A DNA stretch of 64,000 nt from Combretum micranthum (taxonomy: Eukaryota > Streptophyta > Magnoliopsida > Myrtales > Combretaceae): assembly GCA_024138025.1 (NCBI GenBank), contig JAMXBD010002810.1:1-64000 (forward strand), in the 5' to 3' direction. The notes under the pieces are model-generated. The model worked only from the letters and a program-made list of their open reading frames with translations, was not told where the DNA came from and made no database searches. Positions 49,956-63,816 of this stretch are shown one piece after another (position 1 is the first letter of the stretch; the number at the start of each line of letters is the position of its first letter). The position numbers were made by a program, and so were the translations under genes.

Positions 49956-52900
49956 TAGTTGACATAATTGCATTTACTAAAGATACATATCTATAATAAG
50001 ATTAAGAGAAAGACAATGAAAATAAATAATGATAAATGATCTAACCAAAGGAGAAGTAATGAACTTAAATTGAGTTAATTTAAGACAATATGAACATAGC
50101 ACAAAACAATTAATTGAACTTGGAATAAGAATAAAAAAAAAAACAAACAACAAACATCATAGTATACTTTCTGGATCCTTGGGAAAACATTAAATGAAAT
50201 GCAAAATGATTAGTTTACTTTGATAAATGAATATATTAGAAATATGAACTTAAATTGAGTTAATTTAAAACTTAATGAAACATAGCATAAAACAAGTAAT
50301 TGAACTTGAATTAGAATAAAAAACAAGACAAACAAAAACATCTAGTATACTTTCTAAATCCTTGGGAAAACATGGAAATGAAATGCAAAATGATGAGTTT
50401 ACTTTGATAAATGAACCATATTAGAAAATAATGCTAGAAATAATAAAACCTAATCTTAGGACACGTTAACACCAATAAGGCATATTACATAACCATATGT
50501 ATTGCGATAAGCATCTTTTATCCCATTTCATAGGAGAAATAGATCGGTTCTTGGACCTTTTAGTAGATTATTACAACAAGCTAGGATTAACAGTGAGTAA
50601 CTTTCACTTTAGTATATTGTTTGTGCTTGTAATATAGTTACATATGTAAAAATATATTAAAATTGCTATATATGTAGCTTATGAATATTATATGTTGCTT
50701 GGTGTTTGTTTGGTTGCCAAATTGAAATGATAATAATGAAAATCATTATGTGTGTTATATATATGTTGTATGAAAATTGTTAAAGCTTGTTTGTAAGTTA
50801 TATGATCGCCTATAAATATAACTTAATGTGAATTGGCCCCATAAAACACCAATCATGCATTGCATAATTTGTAATGATGCAATTAAAATGTAGTGACCCT
50901 ACTACGTATTAGCATTTCGATTCAAAAATAATATTTGATTTTTCTAGATGTAAATTTCCTAGTTCTACACAAGTATTTTACTTGATTCCTTGGGAACTAA
51001 ACTAGCATTTGAAGGAATATCACCTAAGGGTTTGACATGAAAATAGTTCATACTTAATGGAGTTTTTTTGTTCCAAAGTTAAGATAAAAATATTTGAAAT
51101 CAATATATTCTTAGTCCTTTGATCCTCTTAGGTGCGGTAAATCCCCCAATGGAGTTTCTTTATTCGAAGGAACGAGTGAAATATTTGACATTTCTATGTA
51201 AGAATTCATGGTACCCATTCTCCCCTTGGTTCTCTGTTTCTCTTGGGTCCGATTATTATAATTTCCTTCTAACCCCGATGAAAGGACGTAAATCTCCATC
51301 CTATTTGGATTTTGAGTTGTCAAAACTTATACTTGTCCATATGATTGAATGCCTCATTACATATGTGTGTTAATTAAACTTGCCTGATGTGTGGTCTGGT
51401 CAAGTTATCTCACTGAGTTGTGGTTTTGCTCATCTCCCAACAACTTTTTTGTAAGAATAATTTATGCTAGGAGTGGACTAAGAATGATTGGCGACAATGC
51501 TTCTTCAATGAAGTCCTAAAAGATAGGAAGATGAGCCTTGAATACAAACTATATGTTCTGGCGGACTATGAGATATTGTATTTCCTTAGTTATCAATATG
51601 TATTCATACAATAGTAATATTAAGTAGATTTTTCTATTCTCTAACTTGCAAAACAATTCTCACATTATGAGTGCACACATAGTATAATAACTTTAGATTA
51701 ATCCTACTAGGCAAGCATATAATTTTTGGGTTGGTGGAGATAATGACTTGTATTATGGCTATGGTAGGTGTTAAGATATATCGAGAGATCATGGTAGCCT
51801 CACAGTTGTGATCAATACAAGTTTTACAACCTAAGAAGATGACTTCCTATATTACAGTCATGATGGACTTAAACTTAAGCACAATAAAGATCACGGGGAT
51901 TATCATAGTTGTGATAGGTATTGAAAATGAGATCCGAGAGGTTCATGAGTTACATTACGATCATGATGTGTATAAAAATTATTTTCTAAGGAAATTATTC
52001 CCCATATTACAACCATGATATGTCTAAATTTTAGTACATTGAGGATCATGGCCGATATTATGGCCGTGGTTGGTATTATTTTTAGACTCCCAAAGGGATC
52101 ATGGCGATGATCACAATAGTGATTACTATTCTTTCTTAAATTACAACAGTGTTTTAGCTTATGATGTCAGATCTATATTACTTCTATTTGATAAAGATAG
52201 CTATGTATAAGTGTCTATTAGAGTTTTATCTTAATGTTTACCACATAAATCCTTATGTTAGTGAAGTTGAGTTAGTTCATAGGTTTCTTATACGTGTTTT
52301 TAGACTAAGTTGGTCATAGCTACAATGTTTGAAGAGTATAGGCCTTCTTATTACTCTTCTAAGTTTATTGATTCTTTCATTCTTCATTATCCTTGTTATA
52401 ATATCACATGAATAAATATATGTGCATAAAACAGGGTATTTCATTCTTTATTCTAAGATATTTTTAAGTTTATCATGCATTGTAATGCTTTTTGTAGAGA
52501 TAACTAGGGATGAAAAGTATTATTACCTTAGTCTTGAGTGGTATTTAAAGATGGTTCCTTCAAGAATCCACTACTTGATTTAGTATAAGTGTAAGCAATT
52601 TCTCTTTCTTCTTTTCTAAGGGTTTTATAAGTAGAAGGGGGTGTTTAACTTCTTTAGGGAATTGAAGATAGATGAAAGAAGTTGTTTAGTGTTGTTAATT
52701 GATATTGTTGACTTTGGTGTGAGGGAAGAATGAAGCTAGAAATTTCGGTGCTTTCAAGTGAAATTTTGGGAGTATTTTATATGTATAAGTTGTAATGTTT
52801 GTTAAGGATTACTTTAGATCTCATTTCGAATGACTGTAATGTTTGTTAAGAATTACTTTATATCTCATTTGGAATGACTTGCAGAATTTGGGGTGAAAAT

Positions 52901-53132
52901 GGCTTCCTTTATAAGGTAATAGTTGTGTTTCTTTCATATGTATGTGTGAGTCAACATGTCACTCTCAATCATTTAACAAGAGAATGTTTGAGAAATTTAT
53001 AGCTTATAACTTGAGCTCTACTTTTGTACCATGTGTCAGCTGGAACCTTAGAGAATTTCATGCATAGAATTCTAAGCTAGTTAATTATAATATGTATAAG
53101 ACGAATAGTTTTATGCTACGAGATAGATATTG

Positions 53133-53165
<33 letters not shown>

Positions 53166-56100
53166 AACAAATCATTAACTAGCTCAAGATAACAATGTTG
53201 AAAACTATGTGTAGATCAGAATATCATAAAAGATAGTGTTAAGTTAATATCTAATGTTATATAGCTACGTGTTAATTAATATTAGGGTTTTCAAGTACAC
53301 GATTAGGGCTTTCCGACCCAATAGGTTAAATTAGGGTTTTTTTTGCTTTAAAGAATAAGAAATATCTGACTTCCATGTGTATAAAATTAAAACTCCTATT
53401 TGAGTTCTAGATTTAAATATTGATATGTTTTTATCCCATCGCGTAGTTTCCAACCCCAACGATTCTTCTTCAAATTATCATTTTCAAGCCAATATGCTTT
53501 AAAAATTAATTATTTTATTTTATACTTAACATCTAAAGTCGAGTAATCTTGTCTTTGGTATCTTTTACTTGTTAAGAAAATTACTTGTTATTATCAATGT
53601 TGTTAGAATCAGATCAGGATTTGACCTAGACAAGATAAGGTGTTAGGGATCGAGGGGTTGAATTCAACCGAAGATCAAACCAGGGTCATGAAAAAGTAGA
53701 AATATAAGGGATAATTTAATTATGAAATACTAATATATATGACATTACTCAATTAAATCTATATATGGGTTAAATTCATTAATTAATTATTAAATAAGCA
53801 TGATATAATGGTTATATTTTATAAATTTATAATAAAGTATGAATAAATATTTGAATTTTTAGTTTTTTTATTCTTTTTTAAATTTTTTTCAGCCCAGGTC
53901 AACATGTCTAGGTCGATTGATTTGACTTCTCGATTTCTCGATTTAATCCGTTTGATCGAGTCTTGCCAGTTCAATACAAAAATGAGTCTTAGGTGAATAT
54001 CAACACGGCATTAGTACCGGTTTCGGTCGAACCGGCCGGTCCAGATCGATTTTGACAACAATATTTATTATAGGATTTAATCAGAAAAATTTCTACATAA
54101 ATTTTCATGCTCACTAACTAAATATCTATTTATGAAATTTTGTTTCCAACAATTGGTCTCCGAATCGAGAAATTTTGGGGATTACAGTTTAAATATATAA
54201 GTATATAAAATGTATAGAATGAATTAATTGAGAATAGAAATTTTATACTTTAAATATTCATTTCAAATTGTCTACCTATTATTTTCATTTACAAAGTTTC
54301 ATTTAAATTTGAATTTCTAAATTTCAATTCATAAATCTTAAAAATTTCCAACTTGACTCATTTTAAGAAAATCTTTTTATTCAAATCAATTCTTAATTTT
54401 TAAGCCAATTTCATGAAGTCAACTTAAAATCTAGCCCATTCTTATGTGCACGTTAAAACTCAAGCCCAAGAGCCCTTAGTCTTAATCTCTTATTATGCAT
54501 GCTCATGCACTAAATAATTTCATTAAGAAGATAATTATAATATACCAAAAATTCAAAGTTGGCGATACCTTATTTTAGAAGATAATTATGAAAGCTAAAT
54601 TTCATAAAATAATTCCCTAAAGAACCATAATATCTAGCGCCATTTTTCAACTGAAAAACTCCCCTATTTTCATGAAATTTTCTTCCAAAATCCACCAAAA
54701 TCCTCTTGAGTTTTCATCTTCAAGTGAAACTTAGTTAAGGTAAAGTAACATATACTTACTCTATTCATTTATTTACTTGTCTCTTCACACACAAACAAGT
54801 ATCTATTTTAATGAATTATTGAATGAGTTAGAAGTTTAGAATTAAGAAAAAAGATTGAATTTATGCTTTATTAAGTTTCTAGAACTTAAAAGAGAAGAGT
54901 AGCAGCGTTTATCATATATTTTGGTAAGATAGGAAAGTGTATTTAGTTACACGTTAACCTCTAGTGGTATATGTAGTTGTTGATGATATTAGTATCAGAT
55001 AAGTGAAATTTTAGTGATAAGGTTGATAGCTTAATATTTAAATACATGTATGATAAACTTTTGTTGCTTGATAAGTTTAATGTTATTTGTAAGTATAAGT
55101 AGTATGTATATAAACTCAGTAACACTTGATGTTATACACATATGTTGATGTTGTGGAGTGTCTGTTGTTTAAGAAATCATATTAGCAAGTTAGATGATGT
55201 AAAACTTTAAACATTTCAAAGTTTGAAACCTTAAATCAATTCTCCTGTTCATTATAGGCGTGATGAAGGGCGTTATCCTCTTGGATGATTTATTTTGATT
55301 AAATCACAATCATGATAGAGGGCACGATCTATTATGTGGGTTTTTCAAAACATGGAACCCCCATTGATCACGAGCGTGATGGGGTACGTTATATAGATCG
55401 CAGCCATCATCACAGGCACAATTTGCCCGCGATTTGTATCACGACCTTGATCATGGCTATGACAGATCCCTTGACACTGTTCATAATAAAAATTGGAAAG
55501 AAAAGGAATAAATAAATAATATATATGTATATATATAAGTGTGTGAATGTTACATTGAGTCTTAAATTAATGATACGATAAACTAATTTGACTAAGTTAT
55601 TAATTAAGCATAAATAGATAAGCATGTTGATAATTGGATCTTATTTAAAATTTTTTTCCTAATAACAAATCCTCCTACTTGATTTATTTGTCTTCTACTT
55701 TACTTCAAGATACATCAAGCATCTATTCAAGTACGTATTGGCTTGTGTGATGTGTGGTAGACTAGGCATTAAAAATGAAATAATACTTAAAAATGAATAA
55801 ATAAATTATTATTGTTTAGGCTTGATCATTGAATCTAGTTAGGAGAACGATAACATTATAAGTGATGCCAGCATGGTATTTGACACTTAGGCTATCCCTA
55901 CCCATGCTTGGTATATTGAGGTGGCTCAGCAACTAGCTAATAGGGCAAATGGTATTAACGTAATGTTTACCTAGATTGGCAAGAGGTAATATAGTAAGGC
56001 TCATGACTCATGGGATTGATTGAGCCTTACTATATTATGGAATGAGATAGGTAGATGATGTAACGACTGTAAACCTTAGATAAAGCTTTTAATTAAGATG

Positions 56101-59100
56101 GTCATATAGAAGATGTAAGTATTCGGGCTGCCTATATCAACCCCTTAAGTAATTACTGCTATTCAGGACCCCTAGATTCCCAAGGGTTTAATCTCGGAGT
56201 GTGAGTGCTCTAATGTTGTATTGTTACACATTTAGTTATAGATAAAATTAAATGAATGATGCATTACATTATATTAAGAATGTGTGTTCATCTTTTATGT
56301 ATTTTTACTACTGTTATACTAGGCTTTAGCTCATTTTTGCTCCTTTTTCAAGTGTTGATGATCATGATGATGATGCTTATGATTATATAGCTTAGTGGAT
56401 GACTTTGAAGAGTTTCTGAACAAGTGAGATAGATGATGTTATGTTTTATTTAAGACTTTGTTTGTTTTTCAAACTTGTAATTTTGTTTAAGGGCCTATAT
56501 GTACGCCCTTAGTTTGTAAATTTTATATTCTAAATTACTTTTATATTTTGAAGACCTAGGTACATAATGTTTCAAAGTACCTACGGTTGGTACTAAAACA
56601 TTTATATGTGTAATGAAGATCTACTCACAAAGTAACTTTTGAAGTATGCTTACGAAAATATAAATTTCTCTATTACTCAATTGTTTTTTTCCTAAATCTA
56701 ATTATATAATTTCAAAAGTTATAAATTGAATAGCAAGCAATCATAATAAACGATTTCTTTTTGGATAACCTTGCGTATAATGTTTAAATATTATTCGCAG
56801 TTAGTCTAGCTATGCCTTAATATCATTTTGGGGCATGACAATTTCATCTATCTGTTATTTCTTATAAAAGAGCTATTATGGTGTCTGGTTGCAATTTGAA
56901 TGTGTGATGACAATTTTATAATGTCTATTACATAAAGTGATGGATAACAATTTAAACCTAATGAATAGTTATTCATCTGGTTGCCTTATATATATATGTA
57001 TATATATATATATTATATATAGGTATGTGTGTGTTTTTTTATATTACAATTTAGCTAATATATATTAGCATTTCATATAAGTGGTTACATATAATTTGTT
57101 ATATTATAATATTTGTATATACACAAATTATACTATGGAGTTTAAAGCATTATGTATATATTATTCATTTTACTTTATTATATTATAATGTAATATATTT
57201 TTCTCTATGTAAATTATAGCATATGGACAATTTCCACATCCATTTTAGCCAATTGAATAAAGTTTTGATAATTGTATTTTAGTCAAATATACCCTTCATA
57301 ATTTATTATAATTCTATCCCGTTGCTTATTAATTGCTATCATATTATATATTTTATTCATTTAAATCACAAACAATATTACTTGTACAGATAAATTTGTA
57401 GATTATCAACAACAAAAATAAATATGGCACACATTCATGTATGAAAATTTGAACTTCTATCAAGTGAATACCCTATGTTCTTATTAGCTGATAATCTAAC
57501 TTGTGCTAAGAAATCTCTAGGGATTGGATTGGCAATTGGAGTGTAAGGTTTGTCTATCAATCGTGTAAAATAAATTTGCATTAATACATATCACATAATT
57601 TAAATTATCTATACCATCACAAAATCACATCTAAGATATTGTGATTTACTTAAAGTTAAATAGGAGGCATGTATTACACACAATTTGAGAATTTTAATAT
57701 ATTGTAAAATCACATATTGAACATATAACATATAAAAAAAAGACAAAATTGCATGTCAAGCATGCAATATATATACAAAAAGCAAAATCACAACATGTTA
57801 ATATTCGATAGTATTTATAAAATTATATTTATATAATTAGTATTTTCTTAAATAAATTTGTAGCACATGGGTAGATAAAAAAAAAAAAATATACCTCAAT
57901 TGAGATTGATGTTCCTTCTCAAATTATGTTCAGACATAAAAAGCTAGTTGAAAACAACCCTAATTACAGTGACAAGCACAATGCTTTTCTGTTATTCAAA
58001 TCATCTTAATTTAATTACATGTAATCATCTATAGCATGTATTTAAGCTTTTCTTGTGATTTTCTTTACCAAATAATCTAATCAATATTAAATTAGATAAA
58101 AAGGTGTAAAAGGGCTACAAATGGGCTAGGTAACAAGTCCTAGTTAGTCCAATTCATTTATTAGATGATTTGAATAAATTTGACTTGAGGGATTCAAAAT
58201 AAGGATTATTGGACTAGTCTACTATACTCAACCCCTTTCAGGCAAACTCATATACACAAGGCTAGCTATTAGCCTTAACTCATATATACATTATAAGTAT
58301 GAAAGAAGTCTTTACTTTATCTCATTTGCCAATAAGTGAAATGATTTGACAATTATCATCCAAGCTGAGCAACTATCACTCCTTATAAAGTTCATTCATG
58401 ATATAATACCTTATTTGTGATTAAAATGATTTTTTTTTTTTTTTATTCAGTAACTTCAAAGAAAGTCTAGTTCACACTAATTGATATATGTGTGTATATA
58501 TATATATATGTACTTACCTTTAACGACTACTGATCAAGTATTAAATTATAGAAAGAGGTTATCTTAATGTTTATATTGCATATTAGATTTATACAATTAA
58601 TAATATTTAAGAGCACTCATTTAAAGTTCTTTAGTTTTGTAAATATTGGTGTTCCATCAACCTTATATATGGTACCTATGTGCCTTTTATTAATAGACCA
58701 ATTTAACACTCATGAAATTATTTATCATGCATGTAAAATTATTGGATAATAAATTATGCTTTGGCCAAAACGTTGAATGAACCAACCTATAATTTTATAA
58801 CTACATTCTATGATTTCATTCGATTGGAATGAAAAAGGTATTCAAAGTATCAAACTAATTAACAAAATCCTATGTCTTCGTAATGATAATATTTTTTTTA
58901 TTATTATAATCGACATTTTATAGGTCAAACCATTAAACTATAATAGCTATTTACGATAACATTAGTTATCAACAAACTCGAAGAATATGTAAAAAGATGC
59001 ATGCGGAATGTTCCACAATATCCACTGTCTTCCATCTGCTGGTGAAGTATAAAGAAATCGTGGCCAAAAGAAAAAAGTTTACCGTTCATTTGCACGTCAA

Positions 59101-59256
59101 CACGAATAGTTTTGAATTTTTCATTAATAAGTTTTTTTCAAAGGACTAATGCACTTACAGTCTCAAACTATTTATAATTTTATTTTTTTAATGGAAAGTG
59201 AAATATATTCTTTTTCTTAATATGTGGAATTCCTAGACGAACCTAACTTAAAGTTG
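49956..59256. other. AT-rich intergenic sequence, no supportable gene
   Basis: No reading frame here shows a recognisable domain. Items seen: a near-duplicate pair of about 150 bp at roughly 50090-50240 and 50250-50420 (TTTACTTTGATAAATGAA words); AC and TA microsatellites near 53147-53163 and 56985-57015; clusters of GATCATGG/CATGATC words at 51780-52150 and 55260-55470; and a clean hairpin at 55987-56037. The bases TTTTGGGGCATGACA near 56826-56840 resemble the end of a gypsy LTR, but I found no partner. Confidence 0.5.
55987..56037. repeat. Perfect 17-bp hairpin with 17-nt loop
   Basis: The left arm TAATATAGTAAGGCTCA (55987-56003) and the right arm TGAGCCTTACTATATTA (56021-56037) are exact reverse complements. 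No T-run or gene end is nearby. It could be a small foldback element or part of a decayed LTR. Confidence 0.85.
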
Positions 59257-59405
59257 AAGGTTAATGTAAAAAATGGTACTGAATTTTAGCAAAATATTCA
59301 ATTAGGTATTTGAAATTTGGCTTTGACTATTTTAGTGCCTAATCAAGTGTGAAAAATGTATGTAAAAACTTTATTCATGTACTAAAATTGACAATTGCTT
59401 CCTCT
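59257..59405. repeat. Foldback MITE, family A (copy 7, truncated)
   Basis: It has GTTAATGTAAAAAATGGTAC and TTTTAGCAAAATATTCAATTA as in the other copies, but only the left arm and part of the right remain. It abuts the C-terminal end of the pararetrovirus-like remnant. Confidence 0.55.
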
Positions 59406-62290
59406 ATTTTTATGAAACTTAACTATAGCTTCATAATCTGTTCTAACCAACATCTCGTTTTTATTTAAAAGAAATAATATAAAATTATCTAGATAATTTA
59501 CAACAGTCATAATTTTCCTATCTATACTTGGTAAATTATTTTCCTTAAACATTCCACTTGTGTACCTGCAAATATCTTTAATGTTTCTTTCAGTATATTT
59601 ATGGGGTTTCCTTAATAAGATTCCTCCCCATATTAAATCGCATCCATCACTTTCAATAATAAGGAACTATTTTAGGTTCTTAACTTGTTCTTTTATTTTC
59701 TTTATTTGTTTCATGTCTTTTTGAGATAAACTTTTAAAGCCAGATATTTTATTATAAAAAAGGTCCTACTAATGAATTCAAATCTTTAATAAAGAGTCTT
59801 GCATAATTTAACAAACCTAAAAATGCCTATAATTATTTTTTGTAAATTTGTTCAAGCAATTCTAATACCTTTCTAACTATGTGTTTTTATAGCTTAATTC
59901 CTCTTTCTCCTATTTCTACTCCTAAAAATCCAATTTTTTTTTCAAAAAAGTGTGCCTTTTTTGTAGTTACCACTATTCTTTGTCTTTGAAATTTTGAGAG
60001 TACCATCTTTAAATGTCCTATACATTCATGTTCACTTTTAGAAAACACAAAAACATCATCAACAGATATTGCAGTAAAATCTTTTAAGTTTTGAAAAGCT
60101 ATATCTATCTTTCTTTAGAAAGTTAAAAGCATATTCTTTAGGCCAAAAAGCATAACTTTTCATTGAAACTGTCCTTGTGCACAGGTGAAAGCAGTCAATA
60201 GTTGTGACTCTTTAGCCATTCTTACCTGCCATAATCTTGATGTACAATCAAATTTACTAAATATATAATAATTTTATATTTTGTTGACAAATCAAGTTTT
60301 ATTAGGAAGATTATAAGAATAATCTCTTGTGTTATTATTCAATTTTCTATAATCTATTACCATTATTGATTTTCCTCTTGCTATCTCACTCTACTTTCTA
60401 ACAATAAAAGCAGGAATCTTGTGTTGATTATCTAATCATTCTATGGCTCCTAGTTCAAACAATTCTTTTATATGCATTTCAATGTCTTGTCTATCTAGAT
60501 TATCACATTCTACTGCCCTAGAATATATTCTTAAGTTAGGATTTTTTATATCTAATTTACATATTATCTTATTTATTTCCCAAGACCTAGTGGGATTTTC
60601 TCCAAAAATTTCTTCTTTTTCTAGGCTACTGATAATTTGGTTAGTATCTAAGTAAAATCTTGTATATATTTTCCCATATTACCATTTTTTTTTCGTTTAA
60701 TACTATTTGTTTCCACTAACTTCTTTTTCTAAATTTTTTTTAGTTCTTCTAATTCCTTTGAATTTTCTTCTATTCTTATTTTGCCATCTTCTTTTTCTTG
60801 ACATTCCCTTAACTTTTGGCAATCACAATTCTTTTCATCCTTTTTTCGTCACACCTTTGCAATAATTTGATGTCTGGTTCTATATTTTCTAAATATTTTT
60901 AATATGCTATAGGAGGGAGTCCTAAAATATTTACATTATATCTAGTCATTAAAAATATAATCCTATTATACATATAATTTTTGGGCTTTCGAAATTCCAT
61001 AATTGTATCATTCCACTATGCATAGGTATAATTCATTCTTCTCTTTTGAAAAAACTAACTTTATGTTTCTTTATACATTCCACTAAAATGCTTGCCATAT
61101 TATACCTTTTCAGACATGATTTAGCTAGATATCTTTCTTCATTACAAGTATAACACCTTAATTTATTTTTGTAAACCTAGTTTTTATTGTATTTCCTTAC
61201 ACGGATGTCTTATTTTAACCATGACTTTCTTGCTCTACTTCTTTTTGCAAAACATTTCTTTTTAGGCCTATACTTTGGTTTTGGTTTTCTTCTATGTCTT
61301 TTTCCTTCTCCATACACCTGTGGAGTACAAATGGTTTGACAAAAATTGTAATTTCCTCCTTTTAATTGTCTGTTTATTTGTAAAGCTGTACATTTTTCTA
61401 TTAACTTGTCTACTAAAAACTTAATTCTTATTCTTAAGTTATTTAATTCTTCTCTTAACGTTGGTTCAATCCTTTCCTTCTATTCTTTATACATTTCTGC
61501 TCCTAATGGTATTGATAGCTTTAGAAATAATTTATCTGCTATCAATTTTTCATAATAGCATCCAACAATTGTGCAATTATAGAAAATTTCATGTATATGC
61601 TTTTTAACAAAATACCAATCCATTATTTATAATTGTTCCAAATTTCTTATTGCACCCCTTTGTTGATCTATCTCACTAATTTGTGGTACTTTTCTTGTTA
61701 ATATTACTCTTATCCTATTGGAAAAATTATATAGATTTGCTCTTAAAGCTTTATCTATGCCTACATGTTGTGGAAAATTTTTCTTATATGACTCCCACAT
61801 TACTCTTGTGGTCGATTCCAAATATTAGTACCTTTGATCTACATCCTCTGTTAGACGACAATCTCTCCATACATTAACAACAATTTATGTCTAGTTATCA
61901 ACTAAAGGTCTCAAGCTTTGCTGATCATGTGCACTCATATTAAGTATTATTCCATTATCTATCAAATTCCTTTTATCTATTGTTTTAAATGGCATCATTT
62001 TTCCTTCATGCATTCTATCACTTAGTGCTCTTTCAACAGATTGGGTATAAGGTATTCTACCTACGATTTCTTCCCACATGTCCTATTCTCTATGTTTTAC
62101 TATAGAAGAAGGTGCATTTGACCATGTATCTTCATTATTATCCATCATAACATTTTCGGATATATGTGTTTTTTCTCCTATGGTCTCAAAATCTCCTTGT
62201 GAATCTGTTTCCGACTCAAAATCTTGCATTGACCCAAAATATTACTCTATTTGCATAACTTTATTTGTTAATTCTAACAATATCTCTTTA
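59405..62290 (-). pseudogene. Endogenous pararetrovirus-like (Caulimoviridae-type) polyprotein remnant
   Basis: This is an old, broken integrated copy described as it stands. Reading downward on the minus strand: an acidic stretch near 62230-62100; a coat-protein-like region (about 62079-61400) with short open pieces; a lysine/arginine-rich tract near 61300-61220 (RRKPKPKYRPKKK); a zinc knuckle-like CYTCNEERYLAKSC near 61150, where the usual histidine is tyrosine; a poorly preserved protease-length gap; RT from about 60600 with GQFQW near 60170 and active site SVDDVFVFS near 60050; and RNase H from about 59670 with ESDGCDLIWGG, ICRYTSG and VRTDYEAIV. The basic tract before a CCHC knuckle and the RNase H style are what point to Caulimoviridae rather than gypsy. 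Stops and frame changes occur throughout, no movement-protein region is recognised, and the end at 59405 abuts a MITE. It is not functional as seen. A divergent gypsy pol is the alternative. Confidence 0.65.
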
Positions 62291-62989
62291 TCTTTATTCT
62301 TCCTTATAAAACAATAAATATCTTGAAAAATCCCAAATTTAATTAGGTTATGCAAATTAAATAATATAAAAATATGGAAAATTTTTGAATCAAATTAAAA
62401 CCTGAATTAGAAATTTACACTAGATGTTTTAACCAAGTAAATTATATTAGATTTGTTAGATTAGCAATTTCAAGCTAGTAATTGATTTCTAATGAAAATA
62501 GAGATAAAACCACATTAATTTTCTATTTCATCCCTTCAAATAAATTAAACCAAACCCAACTATCAATTTAGTCATCCACCTAAATTACAATTTTCAATTT
62601 TTTTTTTCTAATTTTGAAAAATTCCTCTAAATTCAATATCTAAATTTCTCAACACCTTCATTATAAACAAATGTCCACTTTAATCACCTAGTTAGCTATT
62701 TTTTTTCATCATCTTCAATTTTGCTAAATTTAATTTCTAAATTAATCTAGCTATGTTTCTAAGCCTATTTAACCTCTAATTACATCTTAAAACCCTAATC
62801 AAATTATCAACTCAACCCACTAACCATCTTAGCTTTAAACTCACATAGAAATCTTATAGAACCTAAAACATCACTATTCTTATCCTAAATAATCTTCAAC
62901 AGAATTTTTATTTAAATATTGTTATTTTGCTAACTCATAGAACTATAGAACCTTCCCAATATTTCCAACTAATATCCTTATTTTTGTCA
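62291..62989. other. AT-rich spacer between the pararetrovirus remnant and the gypsy fragment
   Basis: Low-complexity sequence rich in TTAATTTCTAAATT-type words. I see no reading frame or known element. It may be decayed leader or gag sequence of the neighbouring elements. Confidence 0.4.
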
Positions 62990-63816
62990 TACACTCTTTT
63001 TGCAAAATAATGAATCTTGGTCAAGAGGACTACCATGATGGGCTCCACAAAGATTCTGATTTACTTCTAATTTCTCTATTTTGTCATTCATTTACTTAAG
63101 CTATCTTGAATGAAAATTAGTGTCTTCTTCATTACATCCATTTCATCCATGGATTCAAGTGAACGAGTAACATGAGCCATGACTATAATGTAAGAAAATT
63201 GTCGGGACGAGAGCACCAAAATATTATAACTCGACTACTAGAACTGACCCGAGAGTATTTAAGCCTTCTTTTTTTCTCTCTTCGTCACTTTTGACAAAGC
63301 TAAGTATCTATCCCTAACTCTCCTCTCTTCCTTGCCTCTCTCGTGTTTAGGGTTTGAAGTCTAACTACTTGGTTCGTGTTTGTAGGTAACAAGATAGCAA
63401 TTGTGGCTATTCGAGGAAGCCACTAACCCCAGTACAATACTTTTCTGTAAGCTTGGGATAAAACCCTTTTTCCATTCATCATTTGTATTTATACATGCAC
63501 AGTAATTAAAACTACTTTTGATTATGACAGATGTTACAATTGATTCAACTGTGTATAAATCTGTATTTTGTAAAGTGTACATGTATGTTTATGTTGTGTA
63601 ATCTTTAAGCCACTTGGGCTTTCCTCTAAATCTGGTATGTTTAGAAGTAGATCCTTGTTGTCCTGATGTGGATCTGAGCTCTTCTTGTTTGGATTTGAAC
63701 TATCCAGGTGTAGATCCTTGCTATTCTGTTGTAGATCTAAGTTGTTCATGTACGGATCTGAGTTGTTCATTTGTTGTTGGATTTAGTTGTTCAGATCTAA
63801 GTTGTTCGGTTGTAAC
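62990..63816 (-). mobile_element. 5' end of a second gypsy element: LTR, primer site, gag start
   Basis: The probable LTR is 63222-63816, ending GTTGTAACA; its inner boundary TATTATAAC looks mutated from TG. Three nt inside is TGGTGCTCTCGTCCC, nearly the same primer site as the element at 39513-45067. The start codon at 63180 opens MAHVTRSLESMDEMDVMKKT, placed like the gag start of the other element, and the frame breaks after about 30 codons. TATAAATA is on the minus strand at 63486-63493. The rest of the element is missing or unrecognisable. Confidence 0.6.
63650..63800. repeat. 21-bp period GATCY array inside the second gypsy LTR
   Basis: GATCC, GATCT or GATTT occurs at 63650, 63671, 63692, 63713, 63734 and 63755, exactly 21 bp apart. 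Further copies at 63780 and 63794 are off phase. Units share a GTTGTTC-like spacer. Reading frames across the array are short repeats and do not look like a real protein. Confidence 0.85.

Noticed and set aside
51119..51373. Possible organellar DNA or a small gene
   Set aside because: The stretch looks slightly less AT-rich, but I recognise no organellar gene and cannot search.
56826..56840. Gypsy LTR terminus (TTTTGGGGCATGACA)
   Set aside because: The end is suggestive, but no partner LTR, primer site or coding sequence is identifiable nearby.
59405..62290. A single functional viral reading frame
   Set aside because: Stops and frame changes occur throughout; I did not attempt any reconstruction and treat it as a dead remnant.
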